NCBI GenBank assembly: GCA_937966095.1
Contig: CALCKF010000099.1
Coordinates: 1 to 31,539 of the forward strand
Reading direction: 5' to 3'
DNA length: 31,539 nt
Source of the DNA: an uncultured Eubacterium sp.
Lineage (GTDB): Bacteria; Bacillota; Clostridia; Peptostreptococcales; Anaerovoracaceae
The notes beneath the pieces were generated by a model. That model was not told the origin of the DNA. It did no database searches and saw only the letters and a list, made by a program, of their open reading frames with translations. A program made the translations under genes and the position numbers. Below are positions 7,230 through 14,228 of this stretch, one piece after another (within the stretch, counting starts at the first letter, position 1; each line of letters begins with the position of its first letter).

Positions 7230-7283
7230 TATCGGAATAATAGCAACGCTATCGGAATAATATTTAGTGTTTATCGGAATAAT
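7230..7283. promoter_or_regulatory. Three direct TATCGGAATAAT boxes upstream of the Fic gene
   Basis: The 12-mer TATCGGAATAAT occurs without mismatch at 7230-7241, 7250-7261 and 7272-7283, 20 and 22 bases apart, about two helical turns. The first copy extends to ATTATCGGAATAAT, which has dyad symmetry (ATTAT/ATAAT). Position and repetition suggest an operator, most simply for the Fic protein's own DNA-binding domain. I could not assign clear -10/-35 boxes within it. Confidence 0.65.
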
Positions 7284-7291
7284 ACAGAAAA

Positions 7292-7321
7292 ATCCGGCAG
7301 ATATCATTGTCTCTCCCGGAT
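7292..7321 (-). terminator. Possible weak terminator upstream of the Fic operator
   Basis: On the minus strand ATCCGG (7321-7316) can pair with CCGGAT (7297-7292), followed by TTTT. The loop is 18 bases, so this is weak. It would shield the Fic gene from transcription entering from the right. Confidence 0.3.
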
Positions 7322-8079
7322 CAAAACTTTCACATTATTCACTTTTCTTCCCTCATTAGTATTAAAACCGTAGTTACCTTCTGCCTTTCCTGCCCCGATT
7401 TGCCGCATTTTAGCCGTCAAAAGCCACCATGCAACTCTCTCTGAATACTGCAGTAACAAATAAAGCTTATTTTTATCATACGATAAAATCTTCCTAAATT
7501 ATTGAAAAATATCATATGTATCAACAATTTTCTATGTTTTTAAGTGCCATCAACGCATTGGTCGATTGTAATAATGGGATATTTTTTATGATTATCTCTT
7601 ATACTTATATATGAGAAATACCATGGCGAGACAATTAATTTTAACAAGTAGTAAATTGTTTCAGTATGATTCAAAACCCAAAGTAATATAAATGAATTTT
7701 GAATTCAAATTTATGTGCTGCCGTGGCACACAAAAAGTATTTTTATCATGTCTTTTATATCTCTTCATAAGCCTTCAAACCTTGATATTACAGGCCTTCC
7801 AACACTATTTTTAATTTTTCGTTTTTGTCCCAAACCTACGTGATTCTTTTTAAATCTACGCAAATTCACGGACAAATGGTGTAGTAAGTGGTGTAGTAAC
7901 TTGGTGCATTTTCAACCTGATTTTCTATGCCTTTCCGTTGTTACCACTTCTTTTGCACAGGCTTTGCCTGCGTTATCCGGCAGTCGCCAAATTCCGCTTC
8001 AGGCAGCGAATAATTTCGGCAATATATCAATTAACTATCTTAGCGTATAACTGAGTCACTATCGGTTTTCCATCTTTTG
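7322..8079. other. Gene-poor AT-rich stretch between the Fic gene and the accessory run
   Basis: No supported gene in about 760 bases. It contains a perfect inverted repeat TTTTATC-ATAC-GATAAAA (7471-7488), the palindrome TTTGAATTCAAA (7698-7709), the right att-like repeat (7716-7749), and near 7866-7910 a minus-strand reading NAPSYYTTYYTICP that resembles the tails of some clostridial integrases. The latter hints at a second, older integration to the right, but it is too short to prove. Confidence 0.4.
7716..7749. repeat. Attachment-like 34-bp direct repeat, right copy
   Basis: Partner of 5895-5928 with two mismatches. It keeps an ATG and the first codons of the phosphatase but is closed by TAA at codon 13. 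Sequence to its right lacks a strong ribosome site. Confidence 0.88.
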
Positions 8080-8280
8080 TTATTGAAGAAGCTCTAAAGC
8101 TCTTTTATAAAACAGATCTAACCCACATCCGCAGCTCCCGCATTCTTTGTCCGCCTGTTTGATTGCTGATACCAAAGTGTCTTTATTAGAGTTGCCGTCC
8201 AGCCATTCCTGAGCCGGAACTGCGATTAAGTCCCATCCTGATGCAGCGAATTTCTGCATAATCGCTTTCAATTCCTCCAT
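8080..8280 (-). CDS. Small protein with a Cys-rich CGSCGCG motif, unknown function
   Basis: 66 residues. AAGGAG lies 8 bases before the ATG, which supports translation. The N-terminal half is amphipathic with WDLIAVPAQEWL; the C-terminal half carries ECGSCGCGLD (Cys47, Cys50, Cys52), a plausible metal or redox site, then a short helix. I do not recognise the family. It follows the CAT-like gene by 24 bases on the same strand and is probably the last gene of that run. Confidence 0.6.
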   Translation of the reverse strand: MEELKAIMQKFAASGWDLIAVPAQEWLDGNSNKDTLVSAIKQADKECGSCGCGLDLFYKRALELLQ

Positions 8281-8304
8281 AAGCGTACTCCTTTCTTCCT
8301 GCCG

Positions 8305-8928
8305 TTATTTCAACAGGTTAATTTCATTTTGCAAGTTTTTCAAAAATGCGCCTGCGTGAGCGCCGTCCATCTGAGTATGATGAAACTGAAAAGATATGGG
8401 CAGGTAATACCGAAACCATATCTTTTTGTATCTGCCCCAAAAAATAAAGGGATTATTAAAAATGCCACTGTTCATACCAACAGCTCCGTCAATTTCCGTA
8501 TCTATGATAGCGGAAGTGCCAATAACCATACTATTTTCGGATAAGTCTCTATCCTGACAGCTTGCGGCGACCTGTGCCGTATATTTCATATACTCCTCGT
8601 TGAATTGATTTAGCTCAGCTTTATAGGAAAGGTCGCAGGAGCTGACTTCGCCTTCTTTATTTTTCACAATGGTATTGACCGCTATGGTGTCATACTGTAT
8701 GAGTTTATCGCCGATCGGAAGAATATAAAACTCCTTTACCTCTGCGGCGGCTCTGCCGATACAGTAATCGAGCAGCATATTAAACTTCAGGCTTCTTTTC
8801 CTGCTGACCTTGATCAGATTTGTGATATTAAGGGTTTTGAAAAAAGTCACCATTGGATTGGGTGCTTTCATCCAAAGCACATACGCCTCAGCCCTTGTAG
8901 TATCTTTTGGATCGACTTCTTTTGGCAT
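8305..8928 (-). CDS. Chloramphenicol acetyltransferase-like O-acetyltransferase (CatA fold)
   Basis: 207 residues, close to the usual 210-220 of type A CAT. The catalytic signature HHTQMDGAHAG (from His183; HHxxxDG) is intact near the C-terminus, with SFQFHH and VGMNSGIFNNPFIFWGRY before it. Type A CATs are trimers that acetylate chloramphenicol with acetyl-CoA. Several CAT-fold relatives in Clostridia have not been shown to confer resistance, so the drug substrate is likely but unproven. GGAGG is 6 bases from the ATG and the upstream gene ends 12 bases before it, so they are co-transcribed. Confidence 0.82.
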   Translation of the reverse strand: MPKEVDPKDTTRAEAYVLWMKAPNPMVTFFKTLNITNLIKVSRKRSLKFNMLLDYCIGRAAAEVKEFYILPIGDKLIQYDTIAVNTIVKNKEGEVSSCDLSYKAELNQFNEEYMKYTAQVAASCQDRDLSENSMVIGTSAIIDTEIDGAVGMNSGIFNNPFIFWGRYKKIWFRYYLPISFQFHHTQMDGAHAGAFLKNLQNEINLLK

Positions 8929-8940
8929 AATATCCTCCGT

Positions 8941-9576
8941 TTACTCAGCTTTCCGGATTGGATGGCGTACAACCGTTTTCAGTCTGCTCACATCACATCT
9001 TCTCGGATCGCTCAGATAGATTTCGTGATGGTATCTTGTGTCCGTAATGTCCAGCTCGTACCCGTTTGCTTTCATATAGTCGTGCATTAATTCAACAGTG
9101 GCAGGCTCATCATCGTAAGAACCGATGTGCATACACTGAACGCACAGTCCTTCATCATAGGGGAAGAACTCAACTTTAGAAAAATCCTGCTTTTTCTTTT
9201 TTGTTGCTTCCTGAACAGCCCACTCAAAATCTTCCTTCGTTACGAAGTCCGGCAGCCGGATCATAGAGATAAAATGCATATCTTCCTTTCTGGCATAATC
9301 AAGTCCCTGTGTGTTTTCCTGCCGCCAAAGCCCTTCAAGGGGCGGCACGACATATTCAAAAAACCCCTCGATCTTATGCGTCCCCTTATAGCTCATCTTT
9401 ATGGTAAAAGCAATACTGTACAGCAAGCCGATTGAGTTTTTGTATTCTCCGTTTTCCTCGTTCGGATTGCCTTTTCCCCGGACTGCGATATAGTTCATTT
9501 TCGGGATCTCTATAATATCGGGTTTGTTCTTCGGCATATAAAATTCCTTGTATTCTTTCTTGTAATCAAAAGCCAT
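8941..9576 (-). CDS. GyrI-like small-molecule-binding domain protein
   Basis: 211 residues, no DNA-binding domain. The pattern PDIIEIPKMNYIAVRGKGNPNE near the N-terminus and the C-terminal YHHEIYLSDPRR are typical of the stand-alone GyrI-like/SOUL-type proteins (PF06445 relatives). These bind or hydrolyse small hydrophobic compounds, often as drug-sensing or drug-inactivating domains. The gene starts with ATG behind GGAGGAAGAAG and overlaps the preceding GNAT by 11 bases. It sits between a GNAT and a CAT-like enzyme, which suits a detoxification role, but no substrate can be named. Confidence 0.8.
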   Translation of the reverse strand: MAFDYKKEYKEFYMPKNKPDIIEIPKMNYIAVRGKGNPNEENGEYKNSIGLLYSIAFTIKMSYKGTHKIEGFFEYVVPPLEGLWRQENTQGLDYARKEDMHFISMIRLPDFVTKEDFEWAVQEATKKKKQDFSKVEFFPYDEGLCVQCMHIGSYDDEPATVELMHDYMKANGYELDITDTRYHHEIYLSDPRRCDVSRLKTVVRHPIRKAE

Positions 9577-10075
9577 CTTCTTCCTCCGTTTTGCAAATAG
9601 AATTTAGGTCAACGATCATAATGTATTCTTCGTCCGTCTCGCTAACTGTCGTAAATCCCGCTTTTCGATATAGCTTCACTGCATAATTATCCTTTTGAAC
9701 AGATAAAGAAAGCTTTGCATAATCAGCAGCTTTTTCCGTTGACAGCATATGCGTGAGCAATGAAGTTCCGATTCCCATACCCCTGTACGCTTTAAGGACG
9801 GACATTGCAAGGGAAGGCGTATTCTCATCAATATGTCCGTAGTCGTTCATAATTCTCGCCCATATTGCTCCTATAATATTTCCGTCAACCTCTGCAATCA
9901 AAGCCTTGTCGTGTTTGCTGTTTCCAAAGTCTGAAATATATAACTGCAATTCGGGACAAGTTATCACTGATTTAGACGGCGCAGCCTTACCATCCGGAAT
10001 ATAAATTGCTTCGTACAAAAAGTCACCGAGCAGACTATATTCTTCTTTTCGCATTTCTCTTATAGAGCAGTTCAT
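9566..10075 (-). CDS. GNAT family N-acetyltransferase
   Basis: 169 residues. The acetyl-CoA loop is RGMGIGTSLL in motif A, preceded by the beta-4 strand SLAMSVLKAY and followed by LSVQKDNYAVKLYRKAGF (motif B, with the usual Tyr and GF). The substrate is not predictable. First gene of the coupled set GNAT, GyrI-like, CAT-like, 66-residue protein; its stop overlaps the next start. An AGGAACGAG site lies upstream of the ATG. Confidence 0.85.
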   Translation of the reverse strand: MNCSIREMRKEEYSLLGDFLYEAIYIPDGKAAPSKSVITCPELQLYISDFGNSKHDKALIAEVDGNIIGAIWARIMNDYGHIDENTPSLAMSVLKAYRGMGIGTSLLTHMLSTEKAADYAKLSLSVQKDNYAVKLYRKAGFTTVSETDEEYIMIVDLNSICKTEEEDGF

Positions 10076-10089
10076 ATCTTACTCGTTCC

Positions 10090-10512
10090 TTATCCATTAA
10101 AAAATAGCCTTACCGCATACAAGCATTTATAAACTTTATAGGTACATCCATTCGATTTGCAACCTGTTCCGGCGTCATTCCCGCTGTCCAAGAAACGCTT
10201 GCATACGACTTTCATATTCTCCCCGACTTCGATAATATGCTTATCCGGATCATAAAATCGGATGACTCTCTGCCCCCAAAAAAAAGAATGTTCCATAATC
10301 GGATGAATATATTCAATATCGCACTCTTTCAGCTTCTCAGAAAACTTGTCGAAATCATCTTCTTCAAAATAAAGCTCAAAGTTGTTGCCTCCAAAAGAAA
10401 TGTCATTTGTGCCGATAAATTTTTTATATATTTCAACAGTTTGCAGGGCTAAACCGCCTGTTAGTGTCTTATTTGCTCCAAAATCCATAATAATAGGATT
10501 TTTCAACTTCAT
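10090..10512 (-). pseudogene. VOC (glyoxalase/bleomycin-resistance) protein, doubly damaged
   Basis: The middle, DFGANKTLTGGLALQT and then RVIRFYDPDKHIIEVGENMK, is that of VOC dioxygenase/glyoxalase-like proteins. Two lesions show. First, KNP is followed at once by IMDFGAN, so about 20 residues of the first beta-alpha unit (the usual VVxDxxxSxxFY part) are missing. Second, one extra base in the CCC run at 10180-10182 shifts the frame: the other frame resumes SG-MTPEQVANRMDVPIKF and ends at TAA 10110, whereas the present frame runs on as unrelated residues to 10090. ATG at 10512 is preferred over GTG at 10518. Probably inactive, unless the shift is a sequencing error. Confidence 0.75.
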
Positions 10513-10539
10513 TTTCACTATCTCTGTAAATCTGTGCTG

Positions 10540-10953
10540 TTATTTCCGATTCGGTTTTCTCTTAATAGCCAATAGTTTCATATAGTCACTGAATTGCTCA
10601 GTATTAGTCGGCTCAAACATTACCCATTTTCCGTCACGATAAGTTGTTGCTTCATCATAATATCTACAAACGGAGTCAGAAAGCGTATCTCTTATGTCTC
10701 CAAATTTTGCTCTTTCATCTTTTCCGAATATGATCATAAAACCGATGCAATTACTTTTTGCGTATAGGCTGCAAAGCGTTTTGCCGCCTCTGCGATACTT
10801 ATACTCATAAGTCCAATTTTTACCGCCCGAGTTCCATAGCCGTTCCATATCGTATTTTTCATCAATAGCCAAACACAACTCCTGCCAAACTTCAAACTGT
10901 GATTGTCCGAGCAATTCCGTCATAGTTGATTGAGATGGTATCTTTTCAAGCAT
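10540..10953 (-). CDS. DUF3788 family protein
   Basis: 137 residues, a full-length match in general shape to DUF3788: NWTYEYKYRRGGKTLCSLY, then GFMIIFGKDERAKF and a C-terminal DGKWVMFEP. The function of this family is unknown; it is a small soluble protein common near acetyltransferases in Firmicutes. GGAGG lies 7 bases before the ATG. It stands 27 bases behind the AlkD-like gene on the same strand. No lesion is visible. Confidence 0.75.
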   Translation of the reverse strand: MLEKIPSQSTMTELLGQSQFEVWQELCLAIDEKYDMERLWNSGGKNWTYEYKYRRGGKTLCSLYAKSNCIGFMIIFGKDERAKFGDIRDTLSDSVCRYYDEATTYRDGKWVMFEPTNTEQFSDYMKLLAIKRKPNRK

Positions 10954-10980
10954 TGTATTTCCTCCGTAAACTAAAATTTG

Positions 10981-11598
10981 TTACTTAACAAATTTATTTG
11001 CCAATTTATATACTTGATTGATTTCTTGACTTTTCAATTTCCAACTATCCAGTTCGTTTTTAATTAGCTCTGGGTATTTTTTGCTTATATCCCTTAAAGC
11101 ATTGCCTACCGACTTTCTAACATATTCGCTGGAGTCCTCTCTCAAATCAGCTAATCGTTCAATCGCTTCCGTAGGGTTGTCTTTGAAATAAGGTCTATTC
11201 GTCCAAATTCTTAGCCCTTCTGTAACTGCCCTTCGCGTATTGGGATTGCTATTTTTCAGCCATTCATCAATCGTTGGAAGGGCTTCTTCGTATCCTTTCT
11301 TCTTACAGAATTCATCAAACGATTTTGCTAATATTTCCTGTACTCTCCAGTTATCGTCTTTAGAAACTGTATCTCTCATAAAGGCTAAAATATTATCATC
11401 TTCTGATAGATGCCCAAAAAGAAATACAGCATACATTCTTACTTGATACACCGCAGATTTGAATGCTAAAAATGCCAACCTTTTTATATATTCATTATTA
11501 TAAGATTTATAATCACTTAAGGCTCTATCTTCTTCCAATTTGAAACCATTTTCTACCAAAGAAAATTCTCGTTCTAAACTAACAATATACTCATTCAA
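10981..11598 (-). CDS. AlkD-like HEAT-repeat protein (DNA alkylation repair family)
   Basis: 205 residues, all helical, built of HEAT-like repeats. The stretch NWRVQEILAKSFDEFCKKKG and then NPNTRRAVTEGLRIWT and SSEYVRKSVGNALRDISKKYP matches PF08713 (AlkD/AlkC). Founding members excise alkylated bases, and several relatives lack glycosylase activity. The start is TTG, 8 bases behind GGAGGT; no better start is in frame. It could repair alkylated DNA or simply be a nucleic-acid-binding scaffold. Intact. Confidence 0.8.
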   Translation of the reverse strand: MNEYIVSLEREFSLVENGFKLEEDRALSDYKSYNNEYIKRLAFLAFKSAVYQVRMYAVFLFGHLSEDDNILAFMRDTVSKDDNWRVQEILAKSFDEFCKKKGYEEALPTIDEWLKNSNPNTRRAVTEGLRIWTNRPYFKDNPTEAIERLADLREDSSEYVRKSVGNALRDISKKYPELIKNELDSWKLKSQEINQVYKLANKFVK

Positions 11599-11643
11599 AT
11601 AAATTTACCTCCACACAAATTTCACTTTGTTAAAATCTATATA

Positions 11644-11967
11644 TTATAATTTCAAATTTTTCAAAGCAAACGGATTATTTTCGAGGATCATCCGAATAGT
11701 AGGGCAGGTTTCTAATTCAGAACAGTCACCACAGGTAGAAACATCTTTATTTAATTCACACTTACGAATCTCACACAGTCTGCCGCAAAATACCGTTTTT
11801 GTTCCACTCATACGGCAATCCTCACAGTTAATATGTTCTGGCAGAATAGGGGCGTTATTTAACTCTGCCCACAGCTTAGCTGTTTTTTCTCTCAAAGTCT
11901 GATCGTAATTAACAGTCGCTATGTATGCATAACATTTTTCGCAGTCTACCCCACATTATCCGATCAT
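11644..11967 (-). pseudogene. DUF3795 Cys-rich protein with a stop at codon 4
   Basis: The frame from ATG 11967 reads MIG, then TAA (11958-11956), then CGVDCEKCYAYIATVNYDQT and onward without interruption to 11644. It includes NCEDCRMSGTKTVFC, CEIRKC and STCGDC. The full frame would be a typical 107-residue DUF3795 protein with many paired Cys, probably metal-binding. The stop replaces what is a Lys in related proteins (MIGKCG). A TTG at 11895 could still start an 83-residue product lacking the first two Cys pairs, but has no good ribosome site. Most likely a recent nonsense pseudogene. Confidence 0.75.
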
Positions 11968-11972
11968 ATCTT

Positions 11973-12195
11973 TCATAGGTTATACGCCTCATATTGACGG
12001 AAAATTTTTAAGGTATAGCCGGGATAGTTTTTTTCAAAGCCATAAGGTGCTGTCTCATTCCGTCCACTCCCACAAAAGTATTTTTTCTCCTGTTCTGAAT
12101 GCGCAGTCCTCCGATATATACTCAGACAGTTTATCAAGCATATTTTCAGAAATAATCACTTTATAAAAATATTTCACGATCTTCTTATTAACCAT
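11973..12195 (-). pseudogene. Possible small frameshifted gene, unrecognised
   Basis: From ATG 12195 (GGAGGA 5 bases upstream) a 46-codon frame runs MVNKKIVKYFYKVII to a TGA at 12057-12055. A one-base shift near 12070 would continue as CGSGRNETAPYGFEKNYPGY and TLKIFRQYEAYNL to TGA at 11975-11973. The combined 70-odd residues look protein-like in both halves, which suggests one gene with a frameshift. I do not recognise the family. Bases 12196-12295 hold nothing I can identify. Confidence 0.35.
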
Positions 12196-12295
12196 CTTGT
12201 TCCTCCAGATCTTTCTGACTTGACTGCATAGATAGTGCTGTCCTGTTCCGCGTTTTTATATTAGCAGTTACTCTTTTCACGCCACTTCCCTTAAA

Positions 12296-12943
12296 TCAGT
12301 CATATTTCTCAATATTTACAGTGGCAATCGCCGACTGATTTGGCTCTCCAGTAATCAGGTCCTGCGGCGCAGGCACGAGCAGCATAAATCCGTCCCTGCC
12401 ATATCTCAATCCATACCCTTGTGCATAGGCTTCCTCCACGGAGATATGCTGCACCTGACCGATCACCATAGCCGTAATCCCCGCACCGCTTAAATCCTGT
12501 ATTTCTTTCAGGGTACATTCCATCGTAATAAACGCTTCGTTGATTGCAGGTGCGTGAATTGTTTTGGCATTGGAAACCGTAAAGCCTCCTGCTGCAAATT
12601 CATCATCGTCCCATTCATTATGACGAATGGTATCTACCAGCTTATCATAGCAGCTTAGCGGGAGAAAGTTAATACAAAAGCATTTTTCTCTTTGGATATT
12701 GGCATAGGTGTGGTTATGCTGATATAAGTTGCCCATGACAGTAAAAAATGCGGTCTTATCTCCGTGATAGCAGCTCCACGAATGAAAGCATACATTCGGT
12801 TTTCCGTTCTCTTTCCAAGTTGTGATAGCAAAGAGAACGGTTGGTATTCCCGCCGTTACTTCAAAGTGCGAGAACAGTTCAAATTCTTCCGGATAAGCTG
12901 GCTTAAAATACTGAGGAAAATCCTTTTCAATCTCTATCTTCAT
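12296..12943 (-). CDS. Flavin reductase family protein (FMN-binding split barrel)
   Basis: 215 residues. The split-barrel pattern is visible: FSHFEVTAGIPTVLFAITTW at the first strands, FFTVMGNLYQHNHTYANI and KCFCINFLPLSCYDKL in the FMN-binding region, and NEAFITMECTLKEI in the later strands. Such proteins bind FMN and reduce it with NAD(P)H or act as flavin-dependent oxidoreductases; the substrate is unknown. AAGGAG is 8 bases from the ATG. Same strand as its neighbours, with 20 bases to the GNAT upstream. Intact. Confidence 0.85.
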   Translation of the reverse strand: MKIEIEKDFPQYFKPAYPEEFELFSHFEVTAGIPTVLFAITTWKENGKPNVCFHSWSCYHGDKTAFFTVMGNLYQHNHTYANIQREKCFCINFLPLSCYDKLVDTIRHNEWDDDEFAAGGFTVSNAKTIHAPAINEAFITMECTLKEIQDLSGAGITAMVIGQVQHISVEEAYAQGYGLRYGRDGFMLLVPAPQDLITGEPNQSAIATVNIEKYD

Positions 12944-12963
12944 TGCAATAACTCCTTGAAATT

Positions 12964-13347
12964 TCAGCTATCATTTTTTTCTATGATATATGACTGTAAA
13001 CTTTTTTTACAATCATTCTTTTCATAAAATGCTTCAATTCCCGGCTGTGAACCAAAAAATAATATGGTGGGGGTGTTGTCCTTGGCAAGTTGGAGAAGTT
13101 GGCTTCCGATCCCTTGCTTCTGATACTCTGGAAGTATAAGAAGCTCAGTAATTGTTCCGAAGAAATATCCGTCTGAAAGAATACGCAGGCAACCCACAAG
13201 TTTTTTCTCATCATAGGCAGTTATATTCAGTGTCTCAGATAAAGCATTTTGCGTCTTTTCAATATCATAATCTCCCGGCCATATTTGGTTTACAAATGTA
13301 AGAAATACCGAAGCGTTAAGCATTTTATCATCAATTCTGTATTCCAT
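12964..13347 (-). CDS. GNAT family N-acetyltransferase, small
   Basis: 127 residues from the ATG at 13347; a TTG at 13365 is possible but lacks support. Motif A reads ELLILPEYQKQGIGSQLLQLA with the acetyl-CoA loop QKQGIG, and the C-terminus has GIEAFYEKNDC as motif B. It lacks one N-terminal beta strand compared with large GNATs but is in the normal range. The start lies within the last codons of the preceding GNAT (17-base overlap), so the two are translated as a pair. Substrate unknown. Confidence 0.82.
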   Translation of the reverse strand: MEYRIDDKMLNASVFLTFVNQIWPGDYDIEKTQNALSETLNITAYDEKKLVGCLRILSDGYFFGTITELLILPEYQKQGIGSQLLQLAKDNTPTILFFGSQPGIEAFYEKNDCKKSLQSYIIEKNDS

Positions 13348-13789
13348 TGTCCCTGTACCTCTCAAATTTCATTGGAGTAAATCTAATTCCATCGGCTAAT
13401 TGCTCACTATCCATATCAATAAAGCCCAGTTTGTGATAAACAGGAACCGCATACGGAGAAGAATTAACCGTATAAACCGAGTGATTGCTGTTATTCAAAA
13501 CGTACTCCCATAGTTTTTGTCCAATACCTTGTCTATGGTACTTGGATTTCACAAAAAAACAACAAATGTGCTTTCGATTTTCATTTGTAGCGATTACGCC
13601 TCTCAACTCATCATTTTCATAGGCTCCCCAAAATTCCAGAGAAGCTACAATATCTTCATTTTCAATAAAATCCTGGAATGACTTAACACCTTCATCAGAA
13701 TAGTCAGGGGCTTCAAATTGTAAAAATGTTGCCCAAATAAGGTTAATTGCAACAGTAATCTCTTCTTCACCAATTTTTCGTATTATCAC
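13331..13789 (-). CDS. GNAT family N-acetyltransferase
   Basis: 152 residues with the GTG at 13789, placed 9 bases after GGAGG; the longer reading to 13810 would include that ribosome site. Motif A is CCFFVKSKYHRQGIGQKLWEYV, a full R/QxxGxG/A loop, and motif B is SSPYAVPVYHKLGF. The pattern with IRKIGEEEI at the N-terminus and HxLGF resembles acetyltransferases that modify small amines, but no substrate can be given. First of a coupled GNAT pair. Confidence 0.83.
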   Translation of the reverse strand: MIIRKIGEEEITVAINLIWATFLQFEAPDYSDEGVKSFQDFIENEDIVASLEFWGAYENDELRGVIATNENRKHICCFFVKSKYHRQGIGQKLWEYVLNNSNHSVYTVNSSPYAVPVYHKLGFIDMDSEQLADGIRFTPMKFERYRDNGIQN

Positions 13790-13880
13790 ATCAGGTATCC
13801 TCCAATGCACTCTATTCTATCATTGATTAGCTAAAAAGTATATAAAACAGATTTGCCCTTGTACTATATCATTCATAGTA

Positions 13881-14148
13881 TTAATCTAATTTTGATCTGG
13901 ATTGGTGACCTTTACCAGTTATTGATAGCAATGCAGGTTCAGCTTCTAAAGCAAATTTAATGAATTGTAATAAATCCTCAGAGTCCATTTTTTCAAAATC
14001 ACTTGTAAAAATGCTTGAAATTGTTTTACTCAACCCATTCTGTCTATAATAGTCAACTATACAAGGCAGATCGGTATATCCTCTTTTCTTAATTGTTTCT
14101 TTTTGTGCCAATGACAGTAAATCTTTGCTAGATTTATTCAGCTTAAAA
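13881..14148 (-). other. Unrecognised reading frame, probably a gene fragment
   Basis: About 89 residues without a stop (SKDLLSLAQKETIKKRGYTD, CIVDYYRQNGLSKTISSIF, ending GKGHQSRSKLD), mostly helical and polar. The only in-frame initiator (TTG 14174) lies inside the terminator hairpin of the ABC operon and has no ribosome site; the first internal Met is past the middle. This suggests the 3' end of a gene that lost its start. I do not recognise the family. Confidence 0.35.
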
Positions 14149-14171
14149 CCTGACCGGCAAAACCGGTCAGG
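14149..14171 (-). terminator. Terminator of the sigma/ABC operon
   Basis: Perfect 9-bp stem CCTGACCGG/CCGGTCAGG with a 5-base loop, followed on the minus strand by TTTT. It lies 58 bases beyond the stop of the ABC permease. The stem is symmetric, and AAAA on the other side could also stop transcription coming from the left. Confidence 0.85.
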
Positions 14172-14228
14172 CAAAATATTAAATAATATAATTATTTACC
14201 ATTCAAAAAAATCTAATAATCAATATAT

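Larger units (their letters stand above)
5929..7715. mobile_element. Remnant of an integrative element carrying a Fic protein
   Basis: The segment is bounded by the 34-bp repeats and holds a decayed tyrosine recombinase (6031-6230) next to the left repeat, the usual place for an integrase beside its att site, plus one intact gene (HTH-Fic). The right copy of the repeat reads MIKILFVCHGST and then stop, a duplicate of the phosphatase start. No relaxase, capsid or replication gene is present, so only a scar of a larger integrative element or prophage remains. Bases 5929-6030 and 6231-6298 hold no gene that I can recognise. Confidence 0.7.

Noticed and set aside
7304..7408. 34-residue minus-strand frame (MRQIGAGKAEGNYGF) upstream of the Fic gene, considered as an antitoxin
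   Set aside because: No ribosome site, and the Fic protein already has its own inhibitory motif. Too short to support.
7623..7691. 22-codon plus-strand frame beginning MARQLILTSSKLFQYD
   Set aside because: No ribosome site or homologous features; could be a gene-start remnant but not supportable.
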